A DNA stretch of 20,597 bases from CAUZEO01 sp963578625 (GCA_963578625.1 CAUZEO010000046.1:1-20597), one strand, 5' to 3'; counted from the first letter of the stretch, positions 1 to 7,177 are shown. Numbers and translations are program-made. The notes: generated from the letters alone by a model not told the origin.

Positions 1-551
1 AACAACCAGGCATCTCCGAGGCGAACGAGGGGGCGACCGTCGCAGACATACATATCGTGCCGGGTCAGCATCCAGCGCTGTAGCATGGGTAACTGTTGCG
101 CTCTCCAGCCACGTTGATTCCACAAGGCAAACGAATCACACACGCCGGCAATTCTCGCCGTAAGCACAAGATAGGATTGTACGGAGGAGTCGTGCATGAT
201 ATCCTGATGCAGTCCCGAGTCCGGCGGCGCGAACGCATTGAGCACAGTTGGATGCGCCACGTCGTCAGGCATCAGCTCCACGTTGAATCTCGTCGTCGCC
301 TTTTCCCGCGGCGCATGGGCCCCAACCGTGCGTGCCGGCGCACCATAATCGGAAAGAACTTGCGAAAGTCTGCTGTGCCTTGGCCCGACTTCAAGAATCG
401 GGTTTGGTAGCGACTTCAGAACATCGGAGAGCGACTGAACGAATTCCTTGCTCAGCCCGAGACGAGTGTCTTCGTTTTCGCAGGGAAGCATCCAGTTCGA
501 TCGCAGTGGGGCTTGCTCGATTTCACCCTGTATAGAGTGAAAAGACGGCAT
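1..551 (-). CDS. Partial protein, cut by left edge; weak methyltransferase-like motif
   Basis: An open frame on the minus strand runs off the left edge, so the C-terminus is missing; about 183 codons are visible. The frame is open back to a stop near 837-839, and the first plausible ATG is at 551 (MPSFHSIQGEIEQ...). There is no clear Shine-Dalgarno sequence. Around residue 64 the segment ILEVGPRHSRLSQVLSDYG resembles the first strand and glycine loop of class I SAM-dependent methyltransferases, but the usual GxGxG is not kept (GPRHS). Later come VLNAFAPPDSGLHQDIM and SYLVLTARIAG, then a tryptophan-rich stretch (ALWNQRGWRAQ). I do not recognise the family, so a function is not assigned. The composition looks coding: the frame stays open for over 180 codons and gives a balanced amino-acid mix, whereas the other frames here are arginine-rich shadows. 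A methyltransferase fold is a guess. Confidence 0.5.
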   Translation of the reverse strand, partial: MPSFHSIQGEIEQAPLRSNWMLPCENEDTRLGLSKEFVQSLSDVLKSLPNPILEVGPRHSRLSQVLSDYGAPARTVGAHAPREKATTRFNVELMPDDVAHPTVLNAFAPPDSGLHQDIMHDSSVQSYLVLTARIAGVCDSFALWNQRGWRAQQLPMLQRWMLTRHDMYVCDGRPLVRLGDAWL

Positions 552-880
552 CTCAAGGACATGGACCTTGGCCTGTCCCCGGACTTCCTCAATGCCCGTT
601 GCGTATCTGCTACTCACATTATGTATCCGCTGCGCGTAGGGAGGTCTCTCGCACCGTTTGTGGCACGCGAATTCCCTGGACCACCGCGCGAATTGGCACT
701 CAACCGTGGCGCGTTCTACGCCAAGCCAGCAGGAATGCCATGGCCAATTTGGGCATCCGACATTCGCACTCGCAGGACCTTTCGGGCCTCCTTTTCTGCG
801 AGCCGATTTGGCCGGATGTTCGCAAAAATTGAACCGTTATCTAACAGACCGTTTGTGCGTGCGCAAGGGTTTGATGGAAG

Positions 881-918
881 CTTTTTTGATTTTGATTTTT
901 GGTTTTTTTTGGGGGGGA
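881..918. repeat. Possible solo arm of the GATTTT-type inverted repeat
   Basis: A run of T-rich units (CTTTTTTGATTTTGATTTTT, then GG, eight T and seven G) matches the layout of the left arms at 2697-2720 and 3663-3695, which also go from GATTTT units to a G-run. No matching right arm follows within 150 bases. It may be a degenerate or half copy. The resemblance rests partly on low complexity, so this is tentative. Confidence 0.35.
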
Positions 919-1050
919 TCACAGGGCGGTGTCCTCACGGCTAAGTGAGTTGTCCTTAAGAAATAGGAACCCCTCGACCGTATCGTGCGAAATGTATGTT
1001 TGGTAATAAGGTGGTGGGTCGTAGTGTGGTCGCGAATGCATGCGCTACGT

Positions 1051-1193
1051 TTGTGAGTGCAGGTTTCAGTCTTCCAGTTTCAGGATCATAACACGCTGGC
1101 TGGCAGTGATGTACATCCTGAAACCTGACCCCATTATTGCTCTGATGGCGTGAAAAATCTGGCCCAGCCAGGGGCCCTGCTGACACCTGAAAC
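1051..1193. repeat. Dispersed hairpin repeat, copy A (REP-like)
   Basis: It contains a perfect 10-bp inverted repeat, GTTTCAGGAT (1077-1086) and ATCCTGAAAC (1115-1124), and an outer pair AGGTTTCAG (1061-1069) and CTGAAACCT (1118-1126). Next come CCTGACCCCATTATTG and TGAAAAATCTGGCCCAGCCA. The outer blocks recur in the same order and orientation at 9487-9598: GTGAGTGCAGGTTTC against GTGAGTACAGGTTTC, then CCTGACCCCA, then TGAARAATCYGGCCCAGCCAG. The interior of the two copies differs. CAGGT...TGACCCC hairpins are typical of REP elements mobilised by RAYT (IS200-like) transposases. That family assignment is an inference, and no RAYT gene is in this window. Confidence 0.6.
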
Positions 1194-1258
1194 CAATTCC
1201 GTCGCTCACAGTTTGAACACTCCGATCCCGAACCCCACGGCCGGAGGCCGCAAGGCCA

Positions 1259-2689
1259 TCACGAAACTCCGCCCAGCGACACATGCTTGGTTTCCAGAAA
1301 TGCGTCTATGCCTTCGGATCCGAGCTCACGGCCCCACCCGCTTTCCTTGATACCGCCAAATGGGCATTGACTGGTGGAGGGGGCGCCGTCATTGACTCCG
1401 ATAGAGCCGGCGTCCAGACGTTCGGACACCCGGAATGTCCGGTTGAGATCTTGCGTAAACAGGTATGCGGCCAGTCCGAAGCACGTGTTGTTCGCCCTCT
1501 GTACGCCTTCTTCTTCCGTCGAAAATGCGGCAAATACCGCCACCGGTGCGAACGTCTCCTCGTGCATGCAAACTGCACTTTCCACGACATCGGCAAGAAC
1601 GCCCGGTTCAATAAAGTTGGCGGGCAGCCCTTTGATTCGTTTTCCGCCGCAGAGAAGGCGGGCTCCCCTGGCAACGGCGTCATCGATGTGACGTAGCGCC
1701 GTGTCCACGGCCGCTTCGTCGATCAGCGGGCCAATCTCGGTCCCGTCATCCAGTCCGTTTCCGACCTTCATGGCTTTGGTCTTTTCAACGAATTTTGCAA
1801 GGAACGCCTCGTAGATTTTTTCCTGCACGTAGATCCGGTTGGATGCGATGCACGACTGGCCGATGTTGCGGAATTTTGTGATCAGCACGCCCTCCACCGC
1901 CTCGTCGAGATCCACATCGTCAAACACCAGCACCGGCGCGTGGCCGCCAAGTTCCAGGGAAAGCGGTTTCACCGTCTCGGCAGCGCCTGCGATCAGTTTC
2001 TTGCCCACCTCCGTCGAACCGGTGAATGTGATTTTTCGGCAAAGTGGATTCTGCAGGAACTCTGCGCCGATATCGGAAGCGGATCCGAGAATCAACTGGT
2101 AGACCCCGGGAGGAACACCGGCCGCCTCGACGCATTGAGCAAGCGCAACCGCCGAAAGAGGCGTGTAACTCGCCGGCTTATGAAGAAACGTGCATCCCGC
2201 AGCTAGCACCGGACCCATCTTCCGGCAAGCGAGGACGAGCGGAAAGTTCCAGGGACAGATTGCGCCGACGACGCCCATCGGCGTCTTGATGACGAGATGC
2301 CGTTTTCCCGGCACCTGGTGGGGGATGATCCTGCCGTAGGTGCGTCGCGCCTCCTCGGCGAACCAGCGAAGATGGTCCGCCGCCATACCCACTTCGCCTT
2401 GGGCCTGGGGAAGCGGCTTGCCGTTTTCGAGGGTGATGGTGCGGGCGATTTCATCTTTGCGCCCCTCGAGATGGTCCGCGACCGCAAACAGATATTGGCC
2501 TCGCTGTTGGCCGGTGAGGTTCCGCCATTCTTCGAATCCTTTGTGAGCGTCGGATACGGCGTTCGCAATTCCCGGTCGGTCCAGCGCGCAAACGCGGCCG
2601 ATCAATTCATGGTTCGCCGGATTGTGGACGTCAATGGATGCGTCGGTGGTGATCCATTTGTTGTTCAGATAGAGAGGATGTGTCGTCAT
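1259..2689 (-). CDS. NAD(P)-dependent aldehyde dehydrogenase, succinate-semialdehyde dehydrogenase-like
   Basis: Cytosolic aldehyde dehydrogenase oxidising an aldehyde to its acid with NAD(P)+. From ATG 2689 (MTTHPLYLNNKWI) the protein has 476 residues, the normal length for the GabD-type family. Visible landmarks are the CPWNFP motif with Asn148, KPAS with Lys171 for cofactor binding, FTGSTEVGK (about 223-230), LELGGHAP with general base Glu246, and NIGQSC with the nucleophile Cys280. The C-terminal PFGGIKESGWGRELGSEGI is typical of succinate-semialdehyde dehydrogenases. The frame stays open 27 codons further upstream, but that part is only translated inverted repeat (2697-2788), so I reject it. 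The gene lies 109 bases downstream of the aldolase on the same strand and may be co-transcribed with it. The true substrate cannot be read from sequence: succinate semialdehyde is the family default, but lactaldehyde, glycolaldehyde or another sugar-derived aldehyde is possible. No Shine-Dalgarno is visible. Confidence 0.88.
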   Translation of the reverse strand: MTTHPLYLNNKWITTDASIDVHNPANHELIGRVCALDRPGIANAVSDAHKGFEEWRNLTGQQRGQYLFAVADHLEGRKDEIARTITLENGKPLPQAQGEVGMAADHLRWFAEEARRTYGRIIPHQVPGKRHLVIKTPMGVVGAICPWNFPLVLACRKMGPVLAAGCTFLHKPASYTPLSAVALAQCVEAAGVPPGVYQLILGSASDIGAEFLQNPLCRKITFTGSTEVGKKLIAGAAETVKPLSLELGGHAPVLVFDDVDLDEAVEGVLITKFRNIGQSCIASNRIYVQEKIYEAFLAKFVEKTKAMKVGNGLDDGTEIGPLIDEAAVDTALRHIDDAVARGARLLCGGKRIKGLPANFIEPGVLADVVESAVCMHEETFAPVAVFAAFSTEEEGVQRANNTCFGLAAYLFTQDLNRTFRVSERLDAGSIGVNDGAPSTSQCPFGGIKESGWGRELGSEGIDAFLETKHVSLGGVS

Positions 2690-2696
2690 TTGAATT

Positions 2697-2788
2697 CTTG
2701 ATTTTCGATTTTTCGATTGGGGGCAGGTGAGCAGGACGCACGTTTCCTGATACATACAATCAAAAATCAAAAATCAAAAATCAAAAAT
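2697..2788. repeat. Long inverted repeat (GATTTT-type), copy 1
   Basis: The left arm (about 2697-2724) is built of GATTTTCGATTTTTCGATTG units and ends in a G-run. The right arm (about 2757-2788) is the near-complement, made of tandem AAAAATC heptamers and ending in GCCCC. The arms could fold into a stem of about 25 bp with an apical loop near 2725-2757. The element fills almost the whole gap between the aldolase stop (2799) and the dehydrogenase start (2689). The loop shares GGGGCA..GTG...TTCC...ATACAA with copy 2 at 3661-3757, so the two are homologous copies and not random AT-rich sequence. It could act as an attenuator or terminator between the two genes, or as an RNA-stabilising hairpin. 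Confidence 0.75.
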
Positions 2789-2798
2789 GCCCCAATGG

Positions 2799-3650
2799 CT
2801 ACTTTGCCGACCCTGCAACTCGCAGGATGTGGCGCATGGGCTCTTTGATTCGTTCAAGAACTTCCCTGGAAACCCGCCAGGGGTGCCCGGCGTGTTGATT
2901 CTCGGCAATGACTTCCCCGGTCAACTCCACGTACCTCGTCCGGATCAGCGTTCCCAGGTTCACCTTGGCCAGTCCAAGGGATATACATCGTCGTACGACT
3001 TCATCCGCCAGACCGGTCGTGCCGTGCAGTACCAGCGGAATCGTACAATCCTTGGACAGCCGTTCCAGAAGTTGGAAATCCAGTTCCGGCCGGCCCTTGT
3101 AGAAACCGTGCGCCGTACCGAAACCGACCGCGAGCATATCGATGCCGGTCTCCGTGGCCATTCGTTCGACTTCTACGGGATTCGACAGATTTTTCACCTC
3201 CGTCACGCTTCCATCCGGGTTGAGCTTTTGCAGCTCTCCGACTTCCGCCTCCACGCTGACGCCGGCCGCCCCGGCTATCTCTACGACTGCACGGGTCTGA
3301 ATCACATTCTCGTCGATTGGCAGGTTGGATCCGTCGATCATCACGGAGGTGAAACCTGCCTCAATGGCACGGCGGCAGGCTTCGATCGATGAGCCGTGAT
3401 CCAGGTGAATGGCCACCGGAACCGATGCCTGCTCTGCGAAATACCGCATCGCAGTCCCTGCATACTCGAATCCGCGATAGGCGAGATTTGCCTCGTACGC
3501 GCCGAGGATGACGGGGGCCCGCTCCTCCTCCGCCGTTTCTACGACGGCGCGGATCAGGTCGTAGGTTCCTCCGTTGGTGTTGAGTTGTACGATGGCGTTA
3601 CCGCGTTTGTAAGCGGCGTTGACGATGGATGCGGAGTCGACGAGAGGCAT
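2799..3650 (-). CDS. Class II ketose-bisphosphate aldolase (fructose/tagatose-bisphosphate aldolase family)
   Basis: Zinc-dependent aldolase that reversibly cleaves a ketose bisphosphate to dihydroxyacetone phosphate and an aldehyde. From ATG 3650 (MPLVDSASIVNAAYKRGNAI) it has 283 residues, the size of the GatY/KbaY/Fba class II group. Family landmarks are IHLDHGSS (catalytic Asp84, zinc-ligand His85), SVMIDGSNLP (103-111), VEAEVGEL (Glu134/Glu136), GTAHGFYKGRPELDF (zinc-ligand His181), PLVLHGTTGL (zinc-ligand His209) and KVNLGT (229-234) for phosphate binding. The frame is open upstream to 4169, but that extension reads through an inverted repeat and is not protein. The dehydrogenase follows on the same strand, which suggests a short catabolic pair in which the aldehyde product is oxidised. 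Fructose-1,6-bisphosphate, tagatose-1,6-bisphosphate or another sugar phosphate could be the substrate; the motifs do not decide. No Shine-Dalgarno is visible. Confidence 0.9.
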   Translation of the reverse strand: MPLVDSASIVNAAYKRGNAIVQLNTNGGTYDLIRAVVETAEEERAPVILGAYEANLAYRGFEYAGTAMRYFAEQASVPVAIHLDHGSSIEACRRAIEAGFTSVMIDGSNLPIDENVIQTRAVVEIAGAAGVSVEAEVGELQKLNPDGSVTEVKNLSNPVEVERMATETGIDMLAVGFGTAHGFYKGRPELDFQLLERLSKDCTIPLVLHGTTGLADEVVRRCISLGLAKVNLGTLIRTRYVELTGEVIAENQHAGHPWRVSREVLERIKEPMRHILRVAGSAK

Positions 3651-3660
3651 GGGAGGGATT

Positions 3661-3757
3661 TTCGATTTCGGATTTTTGATTTTCGATTTGGGGCATGTGC
3701 CCTGTTCCGGCCACTTCATACAATTTAAAATCAGAAATCCGAAATCAAAAATCACAT
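3661..3757. repeat. Long inverted repeat (GATTTT-type), copy 2
   Basis: The left arm (about 3661-3692) reads in TTCGATTT / CGGATTTTTGATTTTCGATTTG units followed by GGGG. The right arm (about 3720-3753) is its near-complement and includes AAATCCGAAATC. The stem could be about 30 bp with a loop of about 30 nt. The loop resembles that of copy 1 (GGGGCA.GTG, TTCC, CATACAA). As with copy 1, the element sits directly 5' of a minus-strand gene, here about 10 bases before the aldolase ATG, in the 5' untranslated region if a promoter lies upstream. Confidence 0.75.
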
Positions 3758-4165
3758 CGGACGGATCGGTCAGATCGGTCCCATCTGCTTTACCTTGCCC
3801 GCATTGTGCCCATCTCGATTCGGATTGCGACCTTTGCGAGCGCAGTAAAAACGAACAGTCCGGGCGCCCAAATACCCAGGGGCACGAAGATTTAGACCCA
3901 GGTTGGGCCGTATTCCGCGGTTTCTGGATTTGGATTCCGAGTTGATCCACGAAGAGTCGTTCACGCTTGAGCATGACCTGGATCGGGCGCAGCTGCGATG
4001 GATTGGCGATCGCGTCGAGTCGATCATGGGGCGCCAGGCCGTGACCTGGGGCGCGGGGAGTTGATATACTCACACGTGAGGGAGAGCGACCAGCGGGACT
4101 ACTGGCGCGAAGTGATCTACGGTCGTAGCAGAAAAAGTGTGAGATACGCGGGCCAAACGGTCGCT
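3758..4165. other. Gap without a recognisable gene; possible gene remnant
   Basis: About 400 bases between the zinc-finger protein stop (4166) and the inverted repeat. On the plus strand an open stretch of about 70 codons (roughly 3848-4064) has no ATG near its 5' end but reads like protein in its second half: ELIHEESFTLEHDL, DRAQLRWIGDRVESIMGR, then a stop after TWGAGS. I recognise no family. It could be the C-terminal remnant of a lost gene. The minus-strand reading is arginine- and proline-rich and looks non-coding. A promoter for the aldolase-dehydrogenase pair should lie here, but I see no convincing -35/-10 pair. Confidence 0.35.
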
Positions 4166-4834
4166 TCAATGATCCAGCCGGTCACTGCTGGTGATGGAGC
4201 GGTTTTTGAAATAGATACGCCGCGACTGCTTTGTAATTGTACCCTGACCGTCTACATACTCGATCACGACCGAAAGCCTCCAGATATCGTTGATCATTCG
4301 CGCCCTGGAGAATTTCGTGACCTTGCCTTGGAATCCGGCCCGGCTGTTTGATGCTACGTATTCCACAATGGATGGATAAATACCGGTGAATGGGTAATGG
4401 TACGGCTTTGGATTCAGCGGCGGGCTGATTCCGATGATTTGCAGGCCCTGTTCCCAGATCGAATATCCTTCCCGAACACTGTAGACGGTTGCGAATTCCA
4501 GGACGTACCCCTCCCCGTTGCAGGTAGAACAATCTTCCTCGAATTGAAGTGTGCCCTTGCCTGCGCAATTCGTACACAACGGCTTGCTCTTGCCCAGGCT
4601 CGATTTCACCAATTTCCACTCCTGCCGCCCGGAGCCCTTACACTTGGGGCAGCTTTCTTCCCGATGTTCGACCCGGGTGCCCTGGCAGGTTGGACATTCA
4701 TTCCGAGCGTCCGGGACCTCCCTCGAAGTGACTTCAACCGCCCGCCATTGGGCGGCCGTGTACCCGATCGCGGCGATACAGGCCACAAAAATCGCGATGA
4801 TGACTATCTGTTTTACGCGTTCCATGAAGGACAA
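4166..4834 (-). CDS. Membrane-anchored protein with DnaJ-type zinc-finger motifs
   Basis: A 222-residue protein with one N-terminal membrane segment (about residues 9-28, IVIIAIFVACIAAIGYTAA) and four CxxC motifs in DnaJ-like spacing: CPTCQGTR (47), CPKCKGSG (62), CTNCAGKG (87) and CSTCNGEG (102). In DnaJ such repeats bind two zinc ions in a cysteine-rich domain that helps hold unfolded clients. There is no J-domain (no HPD), so it cannot stimulate DnaK as a co-chaperone would. The remaining 115 residues (GYVLEFATVYSVREGYSIWEQG onward) match nothing I know. A single-pass inner-membrane or periplasm-facing zinc-binding protein is the best description; a role in folding or redox is speculation. 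The start at 4834 overlaps the truncated hydrolase by 22 bases; the second ATG at 4825 (MERVKQ) would still overlap. Confidence 0.75.
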   Translation of the reverse strand: MSFMERVKQIVIIAIFVACIAAIGYTAAQWRAVEVTSREVPDARNECPTCQGTRVEHREESCPKCKGSGRQEWKLVKSSLGKSKPLCTNCAGKGTLQFEEDCSTCNGEGYVLEFATVYSVREGYSIWEQGLQIIGISPPLNPKPYHYPFTGIYPSIVEYVASNSRAGFQGKVTKFSRARMINDIWRLSVVIEYVDGQGTITKQSRRIYFKNRSITSSDRLDH

Positions 4835-5307
4835 GTCTCCGCCGTTTCTCCGCTATTGAATCCGCAGTCGGCCCCTAATCCAAGATAATCCGGAAGCAGT
4901 GCCACATACCCGTCCGAGGCGTAGGCAAATCCCAGGATCGATTCGAAGCCGAGGTTGGATGGGGCCCGCGCGTCTTCCGTGAAGGTCCCGTGATGATAGA
5001 CGGCCAGCGGCGAACGTTCGTTGGACTCGATAGGCACGCCGATGAATCCGGATGCCCCCGTTGCATTCCCTCGTCCGTCGATCGCATGATAGACGACACG
5101 CAAGGCTGCGACTTCGTAGCGGGTCGGCACGAGACTACCGATAAGATCCGCGGGAAAATCAGAGGCAAAAGCGGTAACCTGGGCCGCAATGGTTTCGGGC
5201 GATCGAATTTTGAGTAACTCGACGGAGATCACATCGCCGCGATTCTGGGCCGCCGCCGAGGGCATCCAGAGGGCCGCGAATATCAGGAGTAAAAAGATGT
5301 ACTTCAT
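4813..5307 (-). pseudogene. Secreted alpha/beta-hydrolase (secretory-lipase-like), C-terminally truncated
   Basis: The N-terminus is a clean signal peptide (MKYIFLLLIFAALWMPSAAA), preceded by AAGGATCTCCGG as ribosome-binding site. The mature part has GASGFIGVPIE, SPLAVYHHGTF (strand and oxyanion region), FAYASDGYVALLPDYLGLG. That order is typical of the first third of secretory-lipase-like or cephalosporin-esterase-like alpha/beta-hydrolases, which are normally about 350-450 residues. Here the family resemblance stops right after PDYLGLG (near 4876). The rest is a 20-residue unrelated tail (ADCGFNSGETAETCPSWNA) running into the next gene. The nucleophile elbow (GxSxG), the catalytic acid and the histidine are all absent, so it cannot be a working hydrolase. 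An internal deletion that fused the 5' end to the upstream region of the zinc-finger gene is the simplest explanation. A separate short secreted protein is possible but less likely. Confidence 0.7.
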
Positions 5308-5407
5308 GTTTTCCGGAGATCCTTTCGCTCAAGTCGGGCAGCACTGTACTCCTTTTTTTGAGGCGTGGCCATATCTGAGCGTAAGTATTTCCGACGAAAT
5401 GCGTTCG

Positions 5408-7177
5408 CTACGAAAAGCTCGAAGTTCTCTCTTCAGCCCAGATCGCCCGCATTTCTTCACAACGGCCGAGCAATTCCTGGAGGGTCCCGATGGCTTCGAT
5501 TTTTCCGTCCTTAAGGACGACGATTTGATCCGCCCGGCGAAGAGCCTCCTTGCGATGTGTTGCTACCAGGCACGTCGTGTTCTCTACGGCAAATAACTGG
5601 CGCCACAGTTTCTGCTCCGTCTCCACATCCAGGGCGCTGGAGAGGTCGTCTATCACGTTCAGGGACGCTTCCCTGATGATCATGCGGGCCGCCGCGCCCC
5701 GCTGAACTTGTCCGCCGGATAATTTGACGCCGCGGGTTCCGACCAACGTGTCGAGACCGTCCTCCAGTTTGACGATGTCGCTTTCAAGCACCGCTAACCG
5801 CACCGCCCGCTCCAAGGCATTCGGCTCATCGGGAAGACCGAGTTGAATGTTGTATCGCAGCCGGTCGCTGAAGAGTCGCGGCACCTGCGGCGTATAGGCG
5901 CAGTGCGGCGGAGTCATGAATGTGGACGGGTCTTCGACTTCATTCCCGTTCCAGATAATTTTTCCCGAGTCTCTCGGTATCAGCCCCAGCACGCTTTTCA
6001 ACAGGGTTGATTTTCCCGCGCCGATTCTACCGGTAACTACGGTCAGGGTGCCGGGACGAATCGACATGGAGATATTTTCGATTCCCGATTGGGTAGAGGG
6101 GTATAGGGAGGTGAGGTTTTTAATTTCGAGGGAATGAAGATCGGCGGAGGGTTTTCTGGCCGGGTGTTCAACCTCGGGGAATTGTCCATTCAGATAGAGG
6201 GGCGCCGTTTTCAGCAGGTCTCGCGGGTCAAGACCTCGGACCAGCTCGCATAAGCGGTCGAAGGAGACGCCGACCCTCCGGTGCTGCGCAAGCATACGCC
6301 CGAAAAAACCCATGCCAGTGGATATCCGCGGGAGGAATGTGACGAACAGGGAGAAATCACCGACGGTGAACGTTCCCGACCGCATGCTTGCCGCGACCAT
6401 GAGCAGGGTGATGCCGGTGGCCACGTGGATCATATTCACGTTCACTGTTTCGAGCAACTCGGTGAAGAGCGTGTCGCGAAGCGCGGCGCGGCGCCTGGAT
6501 TCATTAAGCACCTGGAAACGGTCGAGAACCGGTTCCTCCGAGTTGGTCACTTTTACGGCCTGGATTGCGCCGAACAATTCGCCGATGTATCCCGTCACCC
6601 GGCCTGCGGCGCGGCGTCGGGCTTTACGGTAGTTCCGGATGCGGTTGCTCATCGACTGAACGATGATCAGGATCAGGATCATGGGAATCAGAATGATGGC
6701 GGTGACGCTCGGGGCGATGGAAAACATGATGCCAATCGAGACCAGCGCAAACAGCGACATCCCGGCGAAATCAGTCCAGAATTCCAGGTATGCGACGAGT
6801 TCCCGGGTGTCTCCCCGCAGACGGCTGATCGCCTCGCCGGGAGAGCCCGGCAGTGTCCGCACGCCCGGGCCGCCCGCGACCCACTCAATGCTATTGCGTC
6901 GAATCAGCGAATTGAGTTCAAGATCCACGGTAAACCGAACCCAGTTTCCTGCGGCCATGGTCCCGACGCCTCCGATGCGAAGGCAAACGAGAATTGCCAG
7001 CAATGTCCAGGGGCCCAGTTGGACCGCCGCCTGGCCGGTGATGCTGTTGAACAACTCCCGGATCACAAGTCCGGTTCCCAGTGGCCACAAGTGAATGATC
7101 AACCACAGGGACGCACAGAGCGTGAAGTACCAGGGACGGTACTGAATCATTTTTCCAAGAATTCGGAACGTGTTCAT
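5408..7177 (-). CDS. ABC exporter half-transporter (permease + ATPase), degenerate Walker B
   Basis: A 589-residue type IV ABC exporter half: an N-terminal membrane domain with about six helices (residues about 15-300) and a C-terminal nucleotide-binding domain. Motifs are Walker A GRIGAGKST (about 387), Q-loop YTPQVPRLF, a canonical signature KLSGGQVQRG (about 486), Walker B ending NVIDDLSS (about 509) and the switch histidine in ATHRKEA (about 540). The catalytic glutamate after Walker B is Asp, as in the degenerate half of heterodimeric exporters. The ATG overlaps the stop of the upstream half-transporter (ATGA, 7174-7177), so the two are translationally coupled and should form a heterodimer. 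The cargo cannot be told from sequence; lipids, peptides and drugs are all common for this family. Confidence 0.92.
   Translation of the reverse strand: MNTFRILGKMIQYRPWYFTLCASLWLIIHLWPLGTGLVIRELFNSITGQAAVQLGPWTLLAILVCLRIGGVGTMAAGNWVRFTVDLELNSLIRRNSIEWVAGGPGVRTLPGSPGEAISRLRGDTRELVAYLEFWTDFAGMSLFALVSIGIMFSIAPSVTAIILIPMILILIIVQSMSNRIRNYRKARRRAAGRVTGYIGELFGAIQAVKVTNSEEPVLDRFQVLNESRRRAALRDTLFTELLETVNVNMIHVATGITLLMVAASMRSGTFTVGDFSLFVTFLPRISTGMGFFGRMLAQHRRVGVSFDRLCELVRGLDPRDLLKTAPLYLNGQFPEVEHPARKPSADLHSLEIKNLTSLYPSTQSGIENISMSIRPGTLTVVTGRIGAGKSTLLKSVLGLIPRDSGKIIWNGNEVEDPSTFMTPPHCAYTPQVPRLFSDRLRYNIQLGLPDEPNALERAVRLAVLESDIVKLEDGLDTLVGTRGVKLSGGQVQRGAAARMIIREASLNVIDDLSSALDVETEQKLWRQLFAVENTTCLVATHRKEALRRADQIVVLKDGKIEAIGTLQELLGRCEEMRAIWAEERTSSFS

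Larger units (their letters stand above)
552..1258. other. Gene-free stretch with repeats
   Basis: I can support no gene in these roughly 700 bases. Short frames on both strands are arginine- and proline-rich and resemble no protein I know. The stretch holds a T-rich then G-rich tract at 881-918, which resembles one arm of the inverted repeats at 2697 and 3661, and a hairpin-forming repeat at about 1051-1193. Just 3' of the aldehyde dehydrogenase stop, a short GC-rich hairpin (CGGCC/GGCCG, about 1239-1251) could be part of a terminator, but it has no T-run. Confidence 0.5.

Noticed and set aside
1239..1251. CGGCC/GGCCG hairpin as a terminator of the aldehyde dehydrogenase gene
   Set aside because: Five-base stem and no T-run; such hairpins are expected by chance in GC-rich DNA.
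2690..2770. 27-codon N-terminal extension of the aldehyde dehydrogenase
   Set aside because: It translates the inverted repeat, and homologous dehydrogenases begin near MTTHPLYLNNKWI.
2757..2788. Tandem AAAAATC heptamers considered as a CRISPR or simple microsatellite
   Set aside because: Units are contiguous with no spacers, and they pair with the left arm of an inverted repeat, so the hairpin element explains them.
1259..3650. Sulfoquinovose-type pathway for the aldolase and dehydrogenase
   Set aside because: No other gene of such a pathway is nearby, and GabD-like dehydrogenases serve many pathways; the evidence is too thin.
3651..4169. 173-codon N-terminal extension of the aldolase
   Set aside because: It passes through the second inverted repeat and Arg/Ser-rich non-coding sequence; class II aldolases begin at MPLV-like starts.
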